Below are positions 12,301 to 23,660 of a DNA stretch of 64,000 nt, one piece after another. The position numbers were made by a program, and so were the translations under genes. Each line of letters opens with the position of its first letter. Position 1 is the stretch's first letter. The notes under the pieces are model-generated. The model made no database searches. It worked only from the letters and a program-made list of their open reading frames with translations, and was not told the origin of the DNA. Origin of the DNA: Apostichopus japonicus (taxonomy: Eukaryota; Echinodermata; Holothuroidea; Aspidochirotida; Stichopodidae); contig NC_092581.1 in assembly GCF_037975245.1 (NCBI RefSeq), positions 20,484,303-20,548,302 of the forward strand, given 5' to 3'.

Positions 12301-15300
12301 GCCAATGTTAATCTGAAGTAGAATCTGGCTCTATCTCTCTATCTCTCTCTAGCTTCAATGAATTTTAATTAGCTGGGATCGAATGGATGGCATGAAATAT
12401 TTTATTCTTGTTTTGACTTATTGATGATGCTGAATTTTTATATGGCCATGGTATAACATCCATACCTGTATAGTTGCGATAACAAACGAGCATTCGTTTT
12501 GATTGTCTAAGTCGTAACATTAAAATATATATTAGATAGTTACCGAGATGTTGCTATTTATCTCAGTAAGAGTATGCTATAAAGTTAACTTGAAACGTAT
12601 TTGTACAAAGCGATATGTTCTACCCTTTGTCATCTGACTAGAATCTTCAGAAATAGTTTAAATTCCAATTTAACAACACTTTGTACTTTGATATCGAGGT
12701 TTTGAAACACCTAATCTATGATAATTTATGGTCTAATTCTCTTTTGAACCTTTTTGTATCCCAACATATTATTCTAATTCTTTCCTCTTTCTCTACTATC
12801 AGTGAAACGTCGTCTATGTGTAGTATAGAACAATGTTGAAGACAATGTATCTATATATGGCCGTTGGAAACCTGACCTATCCCCTCTCACTTCGCCACTT
12901 CGCCAAAGTACCTTGCATACCATGTAACCAGGAAGCACACCCGTTTTTCATTTGATATAACAGAGGTAGCAAGAAGTCAAAAATAACAATATATTCCATT
13001 ATACACACCCCTGTCTGTAGTGGTAGCGATGGCGGTTGATTCGGTAGGTGTTGTTATTTTTGTTGTTGTTATTACTGTCGTGGTTGCATCTTGTAACGTT
13101 GTCTTTCTAAACGTCCTCCCATCTGGCGTGATTGGTGTTGTCGAAAATACGGTTGATTTAATATCCGTTTTCACCGATGTCGTGTCAACAGCTGTCGTGG
13201 GCACGTCGGTCGGCTCTGTTGGAGTACTTGGTGAATCGGTTGACGAACTTGTTGATCCTGAAGATACCTCTGTTGATATGCTACTTGGTACTACCTCTGT
13301 CGTGTCAACAGCTGTCGTGGGCAACTCGGTCGGCTCTGTTTGAGTGCTTAGTGAATCGGTTGACAAACTTGTTGATGCTGAAGATACCTCTGTTGATATG
13401 CTACTTGGTACTACCTCTGTCGTGTCAACAGCTGTCGTGGGCAACTCGGTCGGCTCTGTTTGAGTACTTGGTGAATCGGTTGACGAACTTGTTGATCCTG
13501 AAGATACCTCTGTTGATATGCTACTTGTTACTACCTCTGTCGTGTCAACAGCTGTCGTGGGCACCTCCGTCGGCTCTGTTGGGGTACTTGGTGAATCGGT
13601 TGACGAACTTGTTGATCCTGAAGATACCTCTGTTGATATGCTACTTGGTACAACCTCTGTCGTATCAACAGCTGTCGTGGGCACCTCGGTCGGCTCTATT
13701 GGAGTACTTGGTGAATCGGTTGACGAACTTGTTGATTCTGAAGATACCTCTGTTGATATGCTACTTGGTACTACCTCTGTCGTGTCAACAACTGTCGTGG
13801 GCACCTCCGTCGGCTCTATTGGAGTACTTGGTGAATCGGTTGACGAACTTGTTGATGCTGAAGATACCTCTGTTGATATGCTACTTGGTACTACCTCTGT
13901 CGTGTCAACAGCTGTCGTGGGCACTACGGTCGGCTCTATTGGAGTACTTGGTGAAGCGGTTGACGAACTTGTTGATCCTGAAGATACCTCTGTTGATATG
14001 ATACTTGGTACTACCTGTGTCGTATCAATAACTGTCACCTCGGTCGGCTCTGTTGGAACACTTGTTGATTCGGTTGACGATATTGTTGGCATGCTTGAAA
14101 TTTCTGTTTGGGTAGTTAGATATTCAGTTGATGAAATCACTAGTGTCGTAGAAACATCTGTTGAAGTAGTGTCTGTGGTTATCACTGGCCCGGCGGTAGT
14201 AATTGTTGAAGCCTTTGAGGTGGTTGGGTTCTCAGTTGTAATCACTGGTTATGCGAGAACAATTACAACAATATATTATTGATATAATGATATGATAGTA
14301 ATGCTATTTGAATTGATAATTCATTTCATATCAACACATTTGCGAGTTTGTAATGATGTAATAACTACAAAGGCACAGTGTGTGATCAACAGGCACTGAT
14401 TGTGTAAACGAAATCTCCTAGAGTACGATTTATTTGGAATACACAGAGATGTAACGAAAATTGGGTAATGGAAATCGTTACCAGTGGATGTCATCACGTT
14501 GCTACTTTCCTTATCACGGGGGAACCAAACTAACAAACACTCACTTAAGAATAGTTTGGACGGGTTTACTGCTTGACCACACGCATGTGGCATGTGTCAA
14601 TTCAATTGCGGTGTTTCTGCATTAAAACGGTCCGTCTTCAAAATGGGGTCAAGTTAACTTGGACAAATTTGAACCATGTAAAAACATTGAACTATATTTT
14701 CAACTTACAATTACAACTGAAGGCTTGATTAAATTGACCATTTTCGCAAGAAGTAGTGACCTGCGGATTACCATCCGACTGGTATCCAGGTAGACAAATA
14801 AGGTCGACAGTGTTGCCATGACTCACTGGCGAATCGTCATCACTGACTGTAGTAGAATGATCTGGCAAATCGCAGTCGGCTAAAACAAAACGGAAGGCAA
14901 ACTATATCAATTAAGTTAATGATTTTGTTGACAATATTTACCATTACCTGTATGGTATGAAACATGACAATGAACGAGGTTAAAATCATCTGCATGTAGT
15001 TATTTGTAGGAAGAATACAATGAAAAGTCTTCTTTAGTAAGTTACTCAAACTCGAACTCATTTAGGTATAATCTTCCCTCTTTCCAAAAGTCGTCGGAAA
15101 ATGTGTCAGGTATCAGTTTCAGTTTTAGTTTATCCTCTTTATATCCTCTTTTGAGGTATGAGAGACTTATTTACAAGCTTTTACACTAATTACACGAATT
15201 CAAAGCAAATAAAATATGATTGCATTGTGTTCACAACGGGCCCGCTCCAGAATCTTTCCGTTGTACTCTCATAACCTAGTGCGGTGTAAAACAACTCGAA

Positions 15301-18300
15301 TATACAGATTGGTATGGCTTTACTGATAAAGCTTCAGATCATTATGGCCTTTCAAAATTACTCACTCCATGAAACAATTAGTAGCAACGTTGAACTAAAA
15401 ACGTATGATTATGAAATAACGGACATGTAAATGTATCAAATTCAAGGTATTATAATAGGATAACAACCAAAAGCGAAAGTGTTAATATTACATCTATTCA
15501 GATCAATATCGTTAATTGTACAAGAATTATTTCTTGGGAAGAAACCAGGGAAATCAAATCATTGCCCCGATCTGCGAGTCTTGTTGGAAAATCTTTGAAA
15601 CAAAAGTCATTTGTGTTTTGCTCAAAGTTTTATTTGCTTTTAAATCTAACATCTAAAAATTGCCTAATCGGTTTTTCCCCCGGCAAATTGAAGATCGATT
15701 GGTTATTCTATAATGCAACCACTTGGTTATAATGTCATGGAATAATTGGAAACTGAACCTACCTTTGCAAGAAGGCACATCAGATCTGTCCCAATTACCA
15801 TTATTGCAATATGTCGTAGTAAAGGGAACGATCGTTCCTTCCACACAATAATAAGTCACAAGGTCTCCATGGAGAAAGACCTCGGATGAAGTTTGCTGTC
15901 CACTGGTACCACTAAAAGATACATTCGATGGTAACTCAGATGAAACCAAACATGGAGCTAAGAAGAAGAAACAAATTGGTCTCAAATAACATCTTGGTGA
16001 AGAGAGGTATTATTGTTCGTTTCTCTAATATTAAGGGGATAACATTATCATTCAAAGCTAAGAGAAGATAGAACAAAATGCTGCTTAACACTGCCTTGTC
16101 GTAAATCGTTAACGTCCATAGCCCATAAGGTGGCATAGTAACGGGTTTGTTACTTGGTGGAGACTGGATTTTTTGCAGAGTGTTAGGTTTTTTTTATTTA
16201 GCGGTTGTTATGTACATGATACTTATATTTATTATAAAGTAGCGTATTCACTAATTCAGGTGTGTTAACAAATGTCTATAGGATCTACATTTCTTCAATA
16301 ATTATAATCAGTGGTATGGTCGCAATAGTCGCAATGAAACCTAGCAGTTGGAAGGTCCTTGGTTCAGTCTTTGCCGGCCGAAGCCAGGTGGGGTTTCTGA
16401 AATGATATTGGAAATTGTAAATGGGCGAGCTAAACTGCAGTCAGCCGACGTGATGTGTAAGCGATGAGGCATTCAGATTATCCAACATGAATATATAACC
16501 GTTTAGCGTCACAAAAGAATAGCTGCCTACCAGGTCGATATCATTGTAATTCTACGTTAAGCTAATAACATGTAGGTTTTGTATCTCTGTCAGACACGCA
16601 ATATAGTTGCTAGTATCGTATAAAGACGCTCCATCGGTCATTACTATTATGACAAAGCAATACATGTTGATGTTTTCTTTTTACTTATTGTTTCCCTTCA
16701 CCATATACAGTAGACAAGAGGGTGTGGACATACCGAAACATTTTAAGGCATATATGTCTTGGTGCCAGTTGTAATCACGGTTAGGATCACAGAACGAAGT
16801 TAATCCTTTAGTGTTCAATGAATAGTCCGGTGAGCAGTCGAAATCTGTAAGTGACGTCCATTCAGGGTAACAGTCATTCGTGTTATTTTGGCCCGACGGT
16901 AGAGTTGTTTTATACGTTAGATTAGGATCAATGGAGCTTTCGCCTAAATAGCATGTTTCGTTAGAACAAGCTGTAGTAAACACAAATAAAGAGCATCGTT
17001 AGTGTAAGAAAATCAATAAAAATTGTCAATAAAACGTTCCACAGTTTTTAACAATAAATTAATTATTAGGACAAATGGTGTTCGTGAAATCAACGACGAT
17101 CAAGTGACAATTGCATTTTAAGGGCTAAGACTATTTCTCTCAACTGAAAAAATGATGACGCGTCCTGAATGTTATTGACAGCTTAGTCTGGTTATTTGAT
17201 TAAAACATCATCAACCGTGCGGTTTATTGTAATGATGTAAGCATATTGTCCATATGAACTTGATAATTCCTAGTAAGCATGCTTGTCCATGTGAACTATA
17301 TAGTTCACTGTAAGCATAATTGTTCATATGAACTATATATTTCCAGATCTGTAAAACCATACGAGAACTGGATGTAATGAAGATTCCAAAATTCCAATAA
17401 CAGAAAGGCAGAATCAGAAACATTAAACGTCAATTGTTACAGCCGAAGAGCAAACTTAGAAGCGGGGTAACAAAATACATATATGTTTAACAGAAGGCAT
17501 GTCTATTTATTACATTAACAATTATTACATTTTTGGAGGAAACTAGCAAATGTGGATTTCCTGATATTATAAAAGATGTAAAAAAAAACAAAAAAACAAA
17601 AAAACATTTAAAGCAAATACATAAATATATATATATAAATATATATGTAGTGAAATGTATTTTTCGTTTTTTCGTTTTTCGTATTGTTGTCTGTTATATA
17701 ACATTTGGTAACTTTGTTTGACCATACCTCAAATTGTTAAGATTCAGCTGCATAATTATTTGCTCATGTTTAAACGAGTACCTTGCGTGATTGGCTTGTT
17801 GAACCCTCGTGATTTATGTTATGTAATAGGTCCTTTTCAATGTCCTTTGATATATATTGGGCGCACACGGAAAAGGGACGACTGGCATTGGTTGCGTTTA
17901 GCCAGAACACATAAATTATATATTAAGATCTGAGATCCATGCGAAGCCAATGGAAAGTAATGCCACGTAAGCAGTTGGTGATAGTGGTTGCTGGAAGTTC
18001 TCGACATTAAAGGGCTAAAGAGGTATTTTGGTGTTTATATATTATAAGTTAAATGCTTTCTTCATGTGTATTTGATGGTTCATGTTTGTGCAATAGTGAA
18101 GTTTGTGTAGTTTTATTTATGCCAAAAAACAAATTATAAAAATGTTGTATTTAGTACTGTAAGTTTTCTATTTTTGTATTTTCGATAGTTTTACGGGAGT
18201 TATAGTCATAAAACGAGTGCGGAGCCAATAAATTGCGGTGACTTTTACTTCTTGTTCGAAACCATCCGTCTTTTTGCGTCTTGCCACGACCGGTACAGTA

Positions 18301-18579
18301 AAACTCTTGGATGGGACTTCCGTGCGTCTTCCAGGGAGTCTTTCTTCAATAACATATCGGCGTGGAAATCTCCGAGAACTTCATTCTACCACCATCTTCG
18401 ACTAGCTCTACATTATTTGCAGCCAAACTACGGCAGACGTGTCACGGCCTCCATATCCATCCATCATATAGTATTTAATATACCAGTTTGAGCGACGTCC
18501 TGGCTATACCATAAAACAGGTATTTTGTTATTTTGCGGAACTGTTGAAGTAGGTTGCTATCTTCGTATCGTATCGTATC

Positions 18580-18624
<45 letters not shown>

Positions 18625-18695
18625 CTTTTATATAAATAGGTCTATATATATATATAGTTCTATTTATATATGTCTCTCTCTCTCTATATATATAG

Positions 18696-18730
<35 letters not shown>

Positions 18731-18858
18731 GGTCTATATATATATATTTATATATATCATATATATATATATATTTATATATATATATATATGTATATAT
18801 TTATATATATATAGCTATATAGAGAGCGAAGAACGTTGTTATTTGTATATATATATAT

Positions 18859-18905
<47 letters not shown>

Positions 18906-18944
18906 TCTATATATATATTTATATATATCATATATATATGTATA

Positions 18945-19018
<74 letters not shown>

Positions 19019-19309
19019 GCTATATAGAGAGCGAAGAATGTTGTTATTTGTTCAATTGTCTGATAAAATTATGAACACTATATATGTTTCATAGAAATTC
19101 AAATCTCAACGACTTTGTTTTCACTGTTAATAAACTTGAAATCATGTTTTTCCTTCCGCTGGTATTTTTTTGAAGAAATTTCGCACGCAGGTATAGAATA
19201 ATTATATATAAGAAGACTACTCACGAGCCACGGTTGTTTGACCGACCGTAATTCCTAATAGCATCGCTACAAACGGAATGAATCTTGCTGCCGAGTCGAA
19301 TTTACACAT
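7368..19309 (-). CDS. Gene A: transmembrane mucin with CCP, EGF and SEA domains (13 coding exons)
   Basis: The exons listed below join at GT-AG sites with matching phases into 3096 nt (1031 residues plus stop). Order by residue: signal peptide 1-28; six-cysteine domain 29-107; CCP 108-172; CCP 173-229; Ser/Thr mucin region 230-641; CCP 642-702; EGF-like 703-739; SEA 740-855; EGF-like 856-905; transmembrane helix and tail 906-1031. EGF-SEA-EGF-TM next to a mucin region is the layout of membrane mucins (MUC3/12/13/17 group). The SEA domain has the Gly-Ser-Val cleavage motif, so the mature protein is probably a non-covalent two-chain mucin. Gene B is a full paralogue with the same 13-exon structure and C is a third. 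Location at the plasma membrane is a safe inference; the biological role is unknown. UTRs were not defined. Confidence 0.85.
7540..7567. repeat. (TA)n microsatellite
   Basis: Short TA run downstream, in SINE orientation, of the element at 7590-7698. Confidence 0.9.
7590..7698 (-). mobile_element. tRNA-derived SINE
   Basis: The minus strand has a complete pol III promoter: box A TAGCCTAGTGG (7679-7689) fits TRGCNNAGYGG and box B GGTTCGAATCC (7635-7645) fits GGTTCGANTCC. The 5' and 3' ends of the tRNA-like part cannot pair as an acceptor stem, so it is not a working tRNA gene. A non-tRNA tail follows to about 7590 and then (TA)n. A truncated relative lies at 5999-6041. It sits in intron 12 of gene A. 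Confidence 0.75.
8087..8146 (-). CDS. Gene A exon 12 (cytoplasmic tail)
   Basis: A phase-0 exon of 20 codons between TTTCCAG and GTAAAT, starting Asn-Pro-Ile-Pro-Lys-Thr. The same Asn-Pro-X-Pro start follows the same junction in B (29148-29216) and C (49107-49175), so the exon is conserved across the array. Confidence 0.8.
8371..8633 (-). CDS. Gene A exon 11 (transmembrane helix and acidic tail)
   Basis: The exon starts in phase 1 after TCTTCAG and ends in phase 0 before GTAAGTACTG. It encodes a hydrophobic helix (about 25 residues from Thr-Ala-Val-Ile-Ile-Gly to Trp-Leu-Ile-Ala-Tyr), then Lys-containing stop-transfer sequence, then a tail with Gln-Pro-Glu-Val-Thr-Phe, the acidic patch [11 protein letters not shown] and an end Asn-Met-Thr-Tyr-Phe. 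Paralogues are 29461-29726 and 49567-49850. Confidence 0.88.
8939..9088 (-). CDS. Gene A exon 10 (EGF-like domain after SEA)
   Basis: A 150-bp phase 1-1 exon, the same length as its counterparts in B and C. Six cysteines: C..(E)..C(D)...YGTC(I)..G.GSYTC.C..G(S) and a last C in GTACKI. The spacing fits an EGF-like module between the SEA domain and the membrane, as in MUC3/13/17. Confidence 0.88.
9228..9372. repeat. Trinucleotide-rich (GAT/AAT) low-complexity tract
   Basis: Runs of GATGAT and AATAAT with short interruptions. It produces false reading frames of Ile or Tyr repeats. Lies in intron 9 of gene A. Confidence 0.85.
10215..10452 (-). CDS. Gene A exon 9 (second half of SEA domain, cleavage motif)
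   Basis: Phase 0 to 1, 238 bp, acceptor TTCGTAG and donor GTGAGT. It carries [11 protein letters not shown], matching the FRPGSVVV core of the MUC1 SEA domain where the chain self-cleaves between Gly and Ser. A cysteine (VTC) sits just before the motif strand. Several N-glycosylation sites (NMT, NFT, NAS) follow. Confidence 0.88.
10952..11061 (-). CDS. Gene A exon 8 (first half of SEA domain)
   Basis: Exactly 110 bp, as in B and C, phase 1 to 0. It encodes [12 protein letters not shown] at the first strand and ends [11 protein letters not shown], matching the first strand and helix of SEA domains (compare the ELQRDI helix of MUC1). Confidence 0.88.
11533..11643 (-). CDS. Gene A exon 7 (EGF-like domain before SEA)
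   Basis: A 111-bp phase 1-1 exon with six cysteines in the order C...C(ES)..GGYC..EGDCIC.PGF.L.NGACV. This is a short EGF-like or EB-type module. Confidence 0.85.
12015..12197 (-). CDS. Gene A exon 6 (CCP/sushi domain 3)
   Basis: A 183-bp phase 1-1 exon. The four CCP cysteines are at TCDAP, EYSCED, AVCTDG and LLCLG, with the VIEYSC and GNPSAVC motifs of sushi modules. The usual Trp between Cys 3 and Cys 4 is replaced by Phe-Tyr (NFYPSD); B and C share this change. Confidence 0.87.
13009..14244 (-). CDS. Gene A exon 5 (mucin region)
   Basis: One 1236-bp phase 1-1 exon (412 residues) without cysteine, dominated by Thr and Ser with Pro, Val and Glu. Seven 40-residue repeats make up its core. 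The unique N-terminal edge starts Ile-Thr-Thr-Glu-Asn-Pro-Thr-Thr, close to the Thr-Thr-Ala-Asn-Pro-Thr-Thr edge of the mucin exon of B. Heavy O-glycosylation is expected. Other frames also stay open because of the repeats; they are shadows. Confidence 0.9.
13201..14040 (-). repeat. Seven 120-bp (40-residue) mucin repeats
   Basis: Units start near 13201, 13321, 13441, 13561, 13681, 13801 and 13921, exactly 120 bp apart, with a partial unit to the right. The consensus unit contains [18 protein letters not shown] and is about half Ser/Thr. The copies differ at only a few positions. Confidence 0.95.
14709..14879 (-). CDS. Gene A exon 4 (CCP/sushi domain 2)
   Basis: A 171-bp phase 1-1 exon. CCP cysteines at [22 protein letters not shown] and FSCN. 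It and about 60 bp of its downstream intron are nearly identical to the B counterpart at 40816-40989, much more so than most other exons. Confidence 0.87.
15763..15957 (-). CDS. Gene A exon 3 (CCP/sushi domain 1)
   Basis: A 195-bp phase 1-1 exon. CCP pattern with cysteines at [18 protein letters not shown] and PSCK, and the conserved Gly-Asn-Trp between Cys 3 and Cys 4. B has the same length and very similar sequence (41782-41976). Confidence 0.9.
16734..16970 (-). CDS. Gene A exon 2 (six-cysteine N-terminal domain)
   Basis: A 237-bp phase 1-1 exon with cysteines at [30 protein letters not shown] and LKCF. The second half (C..Y.L...G...C....W....C) looks like the C-terminal half of a CCP domain; the first half is unfamiliar. 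B has the same length and cysteine spacing (43874-44110). Confidence 0.82.
16971..19224. other. Intron 1 of gene A
   Basis: No additional exon seen. It contains unique AT-rich sequence, a possible old mobile fragment around 17930-18530 that I cannot classify, and long (TA)n tracts. Confidence 0.5.
18574..19020. repeat. Compound (TA)n block with duplicated interruptions
   Basis: TA runs are broken by TAGGTCTA, TCTCTC and TATTTATA. The tail TAGCTATATAGAGAGCGAAGAA..GTTGTTATTTG occurs twice (about 18813-18850 and 19016-19052), showing that a segment of about 200 bp was duplicated. Confidence 0.9.
19225..19309 (-). CDS. Gene A exon 1 (start codon and signal peptide)
   Basis: ATG at 19309-19307 opens 28 codons ending in phase 1 before GTGAGTAG. 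It starts [10 protein letters not shown] and has a hydrophobic core [14 protein letters not shown] followed by Gln-Thr-Thr, a standard signal peptide. The B first exon ends with the same GITVGQ, which supports the start. Confidence 0.8.
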
Positions 19310-19562
19310 TGCCAATGTTGATGATCATATGTTCCAGACAACAGTTAGTTAGCATCGGTGATATATTTTTCAATTCAGGAGAGTTTTATAAGAGCTGTTT
19401 TATCATCCACCAAAGTCTCCAGTTCAATATGGTTCGTATGATAAGTATGGTTCTAATTATGGAAGCTTTTCTTTATAAATGCAAGCCTTGTCCTCAAGTG
19501 TTTTTGTGTATTTAATGGAAGATAACACATTGTCTCGCATGGCACATATCTCTTCCTTAACC

Positions 19563-19600
19563 ATTCCGCCCATTATATCAATAGTGTCTGTGGACTTTGC
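19563..19600 (-). promoter_or_regulatory. Conserved block upstream of gene A
   Basis: About 255 bp upstream of the start codon. The + strand reads CCCATTATATCAATAG and TGGACTTTGC, matching CCCATTATGTCAATAC and TGGACTTTGC at 45718-45761 upstream of B. The surrounding non-coding sequence does not match as well, so this may be a retained promoter element. A TATA-like word (ATTTATAAAG on the minus strand, 19471-19480) lies between it and the start. Confidence 0.35.
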
Positions 19601-22600
19601 CTTCGATTATAAGGTTTGAACCTAAAGGACTATGGTAATTTATCATTCAAGTATAACCAGTCATACTGTGTTGACACATGTAGCATGTAGCCTACATCTG
19701 GTTTTGTCAGTATATGAAATCGTGAACGACTTAGGAAAAAGTAATAAAATGTATCAATTAGTTGTAAAATATGAATCCACTTCAATAATCATTCAGCAAC
19801 AAAACGATGCGACATCATAAATTCAACACCAATTGTATTTATTTAATGACATTTGTGATACATTTTATAGCATAGAAGCAAAAAATTATTCTAAATCTTC
19901 TTCTGATTTTGTACGGTTCGATACCTGCAAATTATTTTGTTTAGGATAAAAGTAGATCCCATGTGATTGGCAAAGGTATTGTTCACATTTATCATTTAGT
20001 ATCAAACTACAATGAGCCCGTAGCTATAGACCGTGCATGCCCTCTCCCCCTTTGTAGACTACTGTGCCCTTATCTGTACCACCATACTGTGTACAAACAC
20101 TTAACAGGACACTCGTTTTGTGCCACTTGTGTTCCTTGGTGTTCCTTGTATTCAGAATTTCTGTCTACAGACCTGGAGCAATAAAAGAGAGCTCTATCAC
20201 CTGTTGTCAAATTTTAACCATCAATCAATACATGACATGAATAATCTGTTAAGGTTCTATTAATTTTTATTTGCCAACAACCACTAACCTTTACACACCA
20301 AAAAGGCTTTGATTACATATGTCCCAGCATTAAATGACGAAATATAATACTGCCACTTTCTCATACCAATATCGGAAGATTTCTGATAATTTGGAGACAT
20401 TAATATTTTGGAAAGAAGAAGACATGAGCAATGTACCAAATGTACCCGGATGAGAAAGTATTCGTACTCGGTACTCGGCTTCTAACACGTTGTACTCGCT
20501 TCCTTAAAAACAGTTTCCGGACTATGATACTTGGTACTCGAAACCTCAAGTATACTCAGAAGTACTCGGTACTCTGATAAAACTACTTGACTAATACAAT
20601 ACTGATATATTGGACAATGCTTATATATCTGTATACCCTTAATGTCCTATGACTTTCCGTTCTTGATTTGTTTGCTTATGTTGAAGGTTTCTCTTATATT
20701 TTTTCACTGAATATTTGCTCGTCATAAATTATCTTAGGTCTTCATGGACCACAAATACCAAATTTCTTCTGCTTATTGTGATGTATTTTATGAGACATCT
20801 TATATCCAAATTTCATATTAAATGATAAAGGTTAGAAGATAACGTATATGTTATTATATAATTGCAGGTAAACACAGTCGTCGATATCCAATGTATGTGT
20901 TAACCCACCATGTTACAACTAACATTTAATATGATTAGTCTGCCAGCGGATTAATGATTTATATGAGGGCTCGGGGCCAAGGATTAGCTGGGGCATTTAA
21001 ATGCGAGGGAAGCGATCAATTGCGAAACCACACTAGCGCAATGATAATCGGTTTCTACATCTTCTTGATGACATTGAACTCATCACATTTGAACGCAACG
21101 CGATGTGTGCACCATATTGTTGAATTTTGATGGGTCCCTCATGATCCGGTCCCTGGGGCTTTATCCGCCCTCAATCCAACTGGCATTACGTCGCTGTGAT
21201 TCGCAACGAACGTTCCTAATGCTAGCGCTAACACGAAGACAAAGTTAATATTGCACTTACCATGAAGTGTACGTGTTGAGCGTTACCATGTGCGTACAGT
21301 ATCTTCGGTCTCCGAAGTTAGAATTGTCATTTAACTATGATTGAAGATTAAACTTTGTATTCAGAAGGGTGCGATGTTCATGGGGAGATGTTGGGGGATT
21401 CAGGCAATCTGCATTGTTTTGAAATATATTATGTTACACTTCCCCCCCTTTCTCTCTCAAACTTGCTCCTGAAATCTTATACATATCAAAAACAAGTCGA
21501 AACTAAATATTACACGAGGCACTATCCTGTCTACGGAAATGTTAGCATTGACGTTGATATGATTGTTAGCCACATGTCCAACACATTGGAGTCTCCGTCG
21601 TGGATGTGTTGACTCATATTTTGAATTACAAAGGTACAAATTATGCACTGAAGTTTCTAGTAAATATTCTTCAATCATTTGATAGCGATCTGACTTCTAA
21701 GTTTGGCAAACAGAACATTTATTACTATTTTTGTTGTTTGCTTTCGTTTTAACAGTTGATAATGAAAGTTTGCAAGTTTATTAGTTTGACCTAGGAGTTA
21801 TCAGTCAAGTGTGTTAGGTTTTAGGCAAATTCAAACTGAGGCTGACTATTCATACTATAAATAATGATAAGAATGTTTTTATTAACTTTTCTGATAGCTA
21901 TCTGCGATTGAATTACGAATGGTTTCCTTAAGATTGATCGAAATCAAGTTCAGTAAGTTACTTGATGAGATTAACATGTTCTTCACGAGTATAACTGGAT
22001 TTAATATATAGTTAGACACGTTACTTTATGATATTCCCATGTAATTCACGAATATAACTGGATTTAATATCTAAAAAAATAATATATAGAAAAATTCAAG
22101 CGAAACTTTTTCACTTAGTAACAGCATCAAGTACTTTGGACGATTATTATTAAATGATATCCAATGGGAATAGGCACAGTTGTATTTGTCTTTCACTGGT
22201 TAAACTTTAATTAGCTTGTGTCTCGCCAGGTTTACACAATTTATTGAAAATTTTTCACGTAACAGTAACAAATTTAACAGCAAATTAAAACAAAGAAAAT
22301 CAAAGAAAGGGGAAATAGAAATAAAATAAAACGATAAATGCAATGCATACCATGAATACATTTGACAGCCAGTTTGTGTATAAAAGAAATTATGCGATAG
22401 AAGCTGTGGACATGTCCCCCCGCTTTTGGGCTGTGGGGACGTAACAAAAAGTATCGCCTCACTTTGAGGCCTCTAATGAAATAAAATTACTATCATGAAA
22501 ATCACTGCTTGCACGTGTAAAAAGAAAATGGTAAGGCCGAATGTTCAGTATTGGCAATATCGTCCAATGTCTCACTAAAAATGTTGATGTGACAGAGGCT

Positions 22601-23660
22601 CTTCATTACAGTCTCTTGAATAAATCGAACTGATTTGACCTTAATCCGGATATCGAAGTATTAAATGTGTTGTAGCATGACGTCATTCTGATGCCAATGT
22701 GACGTCATCTTCGGTTGTTCTCTCTGGTTTCGCCCCCCCCCCCCCCAACTGCACCCAAACACACACACACCTCGGAATAGCTATCTACGCCAATGAAGAA
22801 ATGAATCTAGGTTATGACTTACAAAAAATATCGGTAACTTATTATGTTGTCATACTAAACGGTACTGGAATGACTGATTGCCGTGAAGAAAATTATTTAA
22901 GTTATTGAATATGATTGACGTCTCATAGTTGTCAAGAATAGTTTACTAAATTATACCATATGATTCGGCAGGTGGTTATTATGTTGAATAGTTCACTAGT
23001 GATGGTCTGTTACTAAAGCATTACTGACCACCAAAATATTGATTTAAATGTAGGACAGTGTTTAATGAAACATTGAACTCGAATTACATATATCACTGAA
23101 CTAGATTAAATATCCGAAACAAAACCAAGTTGAATTTGTGGGAACTATTATGTTATTGCAGAAAAACATCATATCTGATTAAATTTTGTTAACAATCACA
23201 AGTAACTATACGATTTCCTAAATAATTACAATATTAGAAGCATAGTTCAATGATTCACAAAGTTTGATTATTAAGCATAAGTAGCAGAACATTTAAGATG
23301 TAATGTACTATGTAAACTATTGCATTTCGAGGCAAGTAACATTATTTAAATATAGATAGACATTTATATATTAGAAATGTCATGTAAAATGTCCACGATT
23401 ATTGTAATTTATACCTGAAAAGCATTTCACATCGGTATTACGCTTACTTTCTTGTTATATCATAGTTTAATCTTAAGGACAGTTTAGAAACAAGAATAGA
23501 ATCTTATTGGATTGAATGACTGAATGATGAAAGAGAGTGAGTTAACGAGAATAAGAAAATGGACCTTTGTCTCGGAGATAAGCCTAGACTATTCATCATT
23601 CTATAGCTTACTTAGCTAAATATATGTTTGTGGCAATCAAAGGACAACATTTCGATAGTC
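19601..23660. other. Intergenic, no gene recognised
   Basis: AT-rich sequence with stop codons in all frames. Noted words: a run of CGGTACTCGG-like repeats around 20450-20575 and a poly-C run at about 22734-22746. No exon with domain content or convincing splice sites was found. Confidence 0.5.

Noticed and set aside
13177-14282. Plus-strand frames over the gene A mucin exon
   Set aside because: Antisense by-products of the 120-bp repeat.
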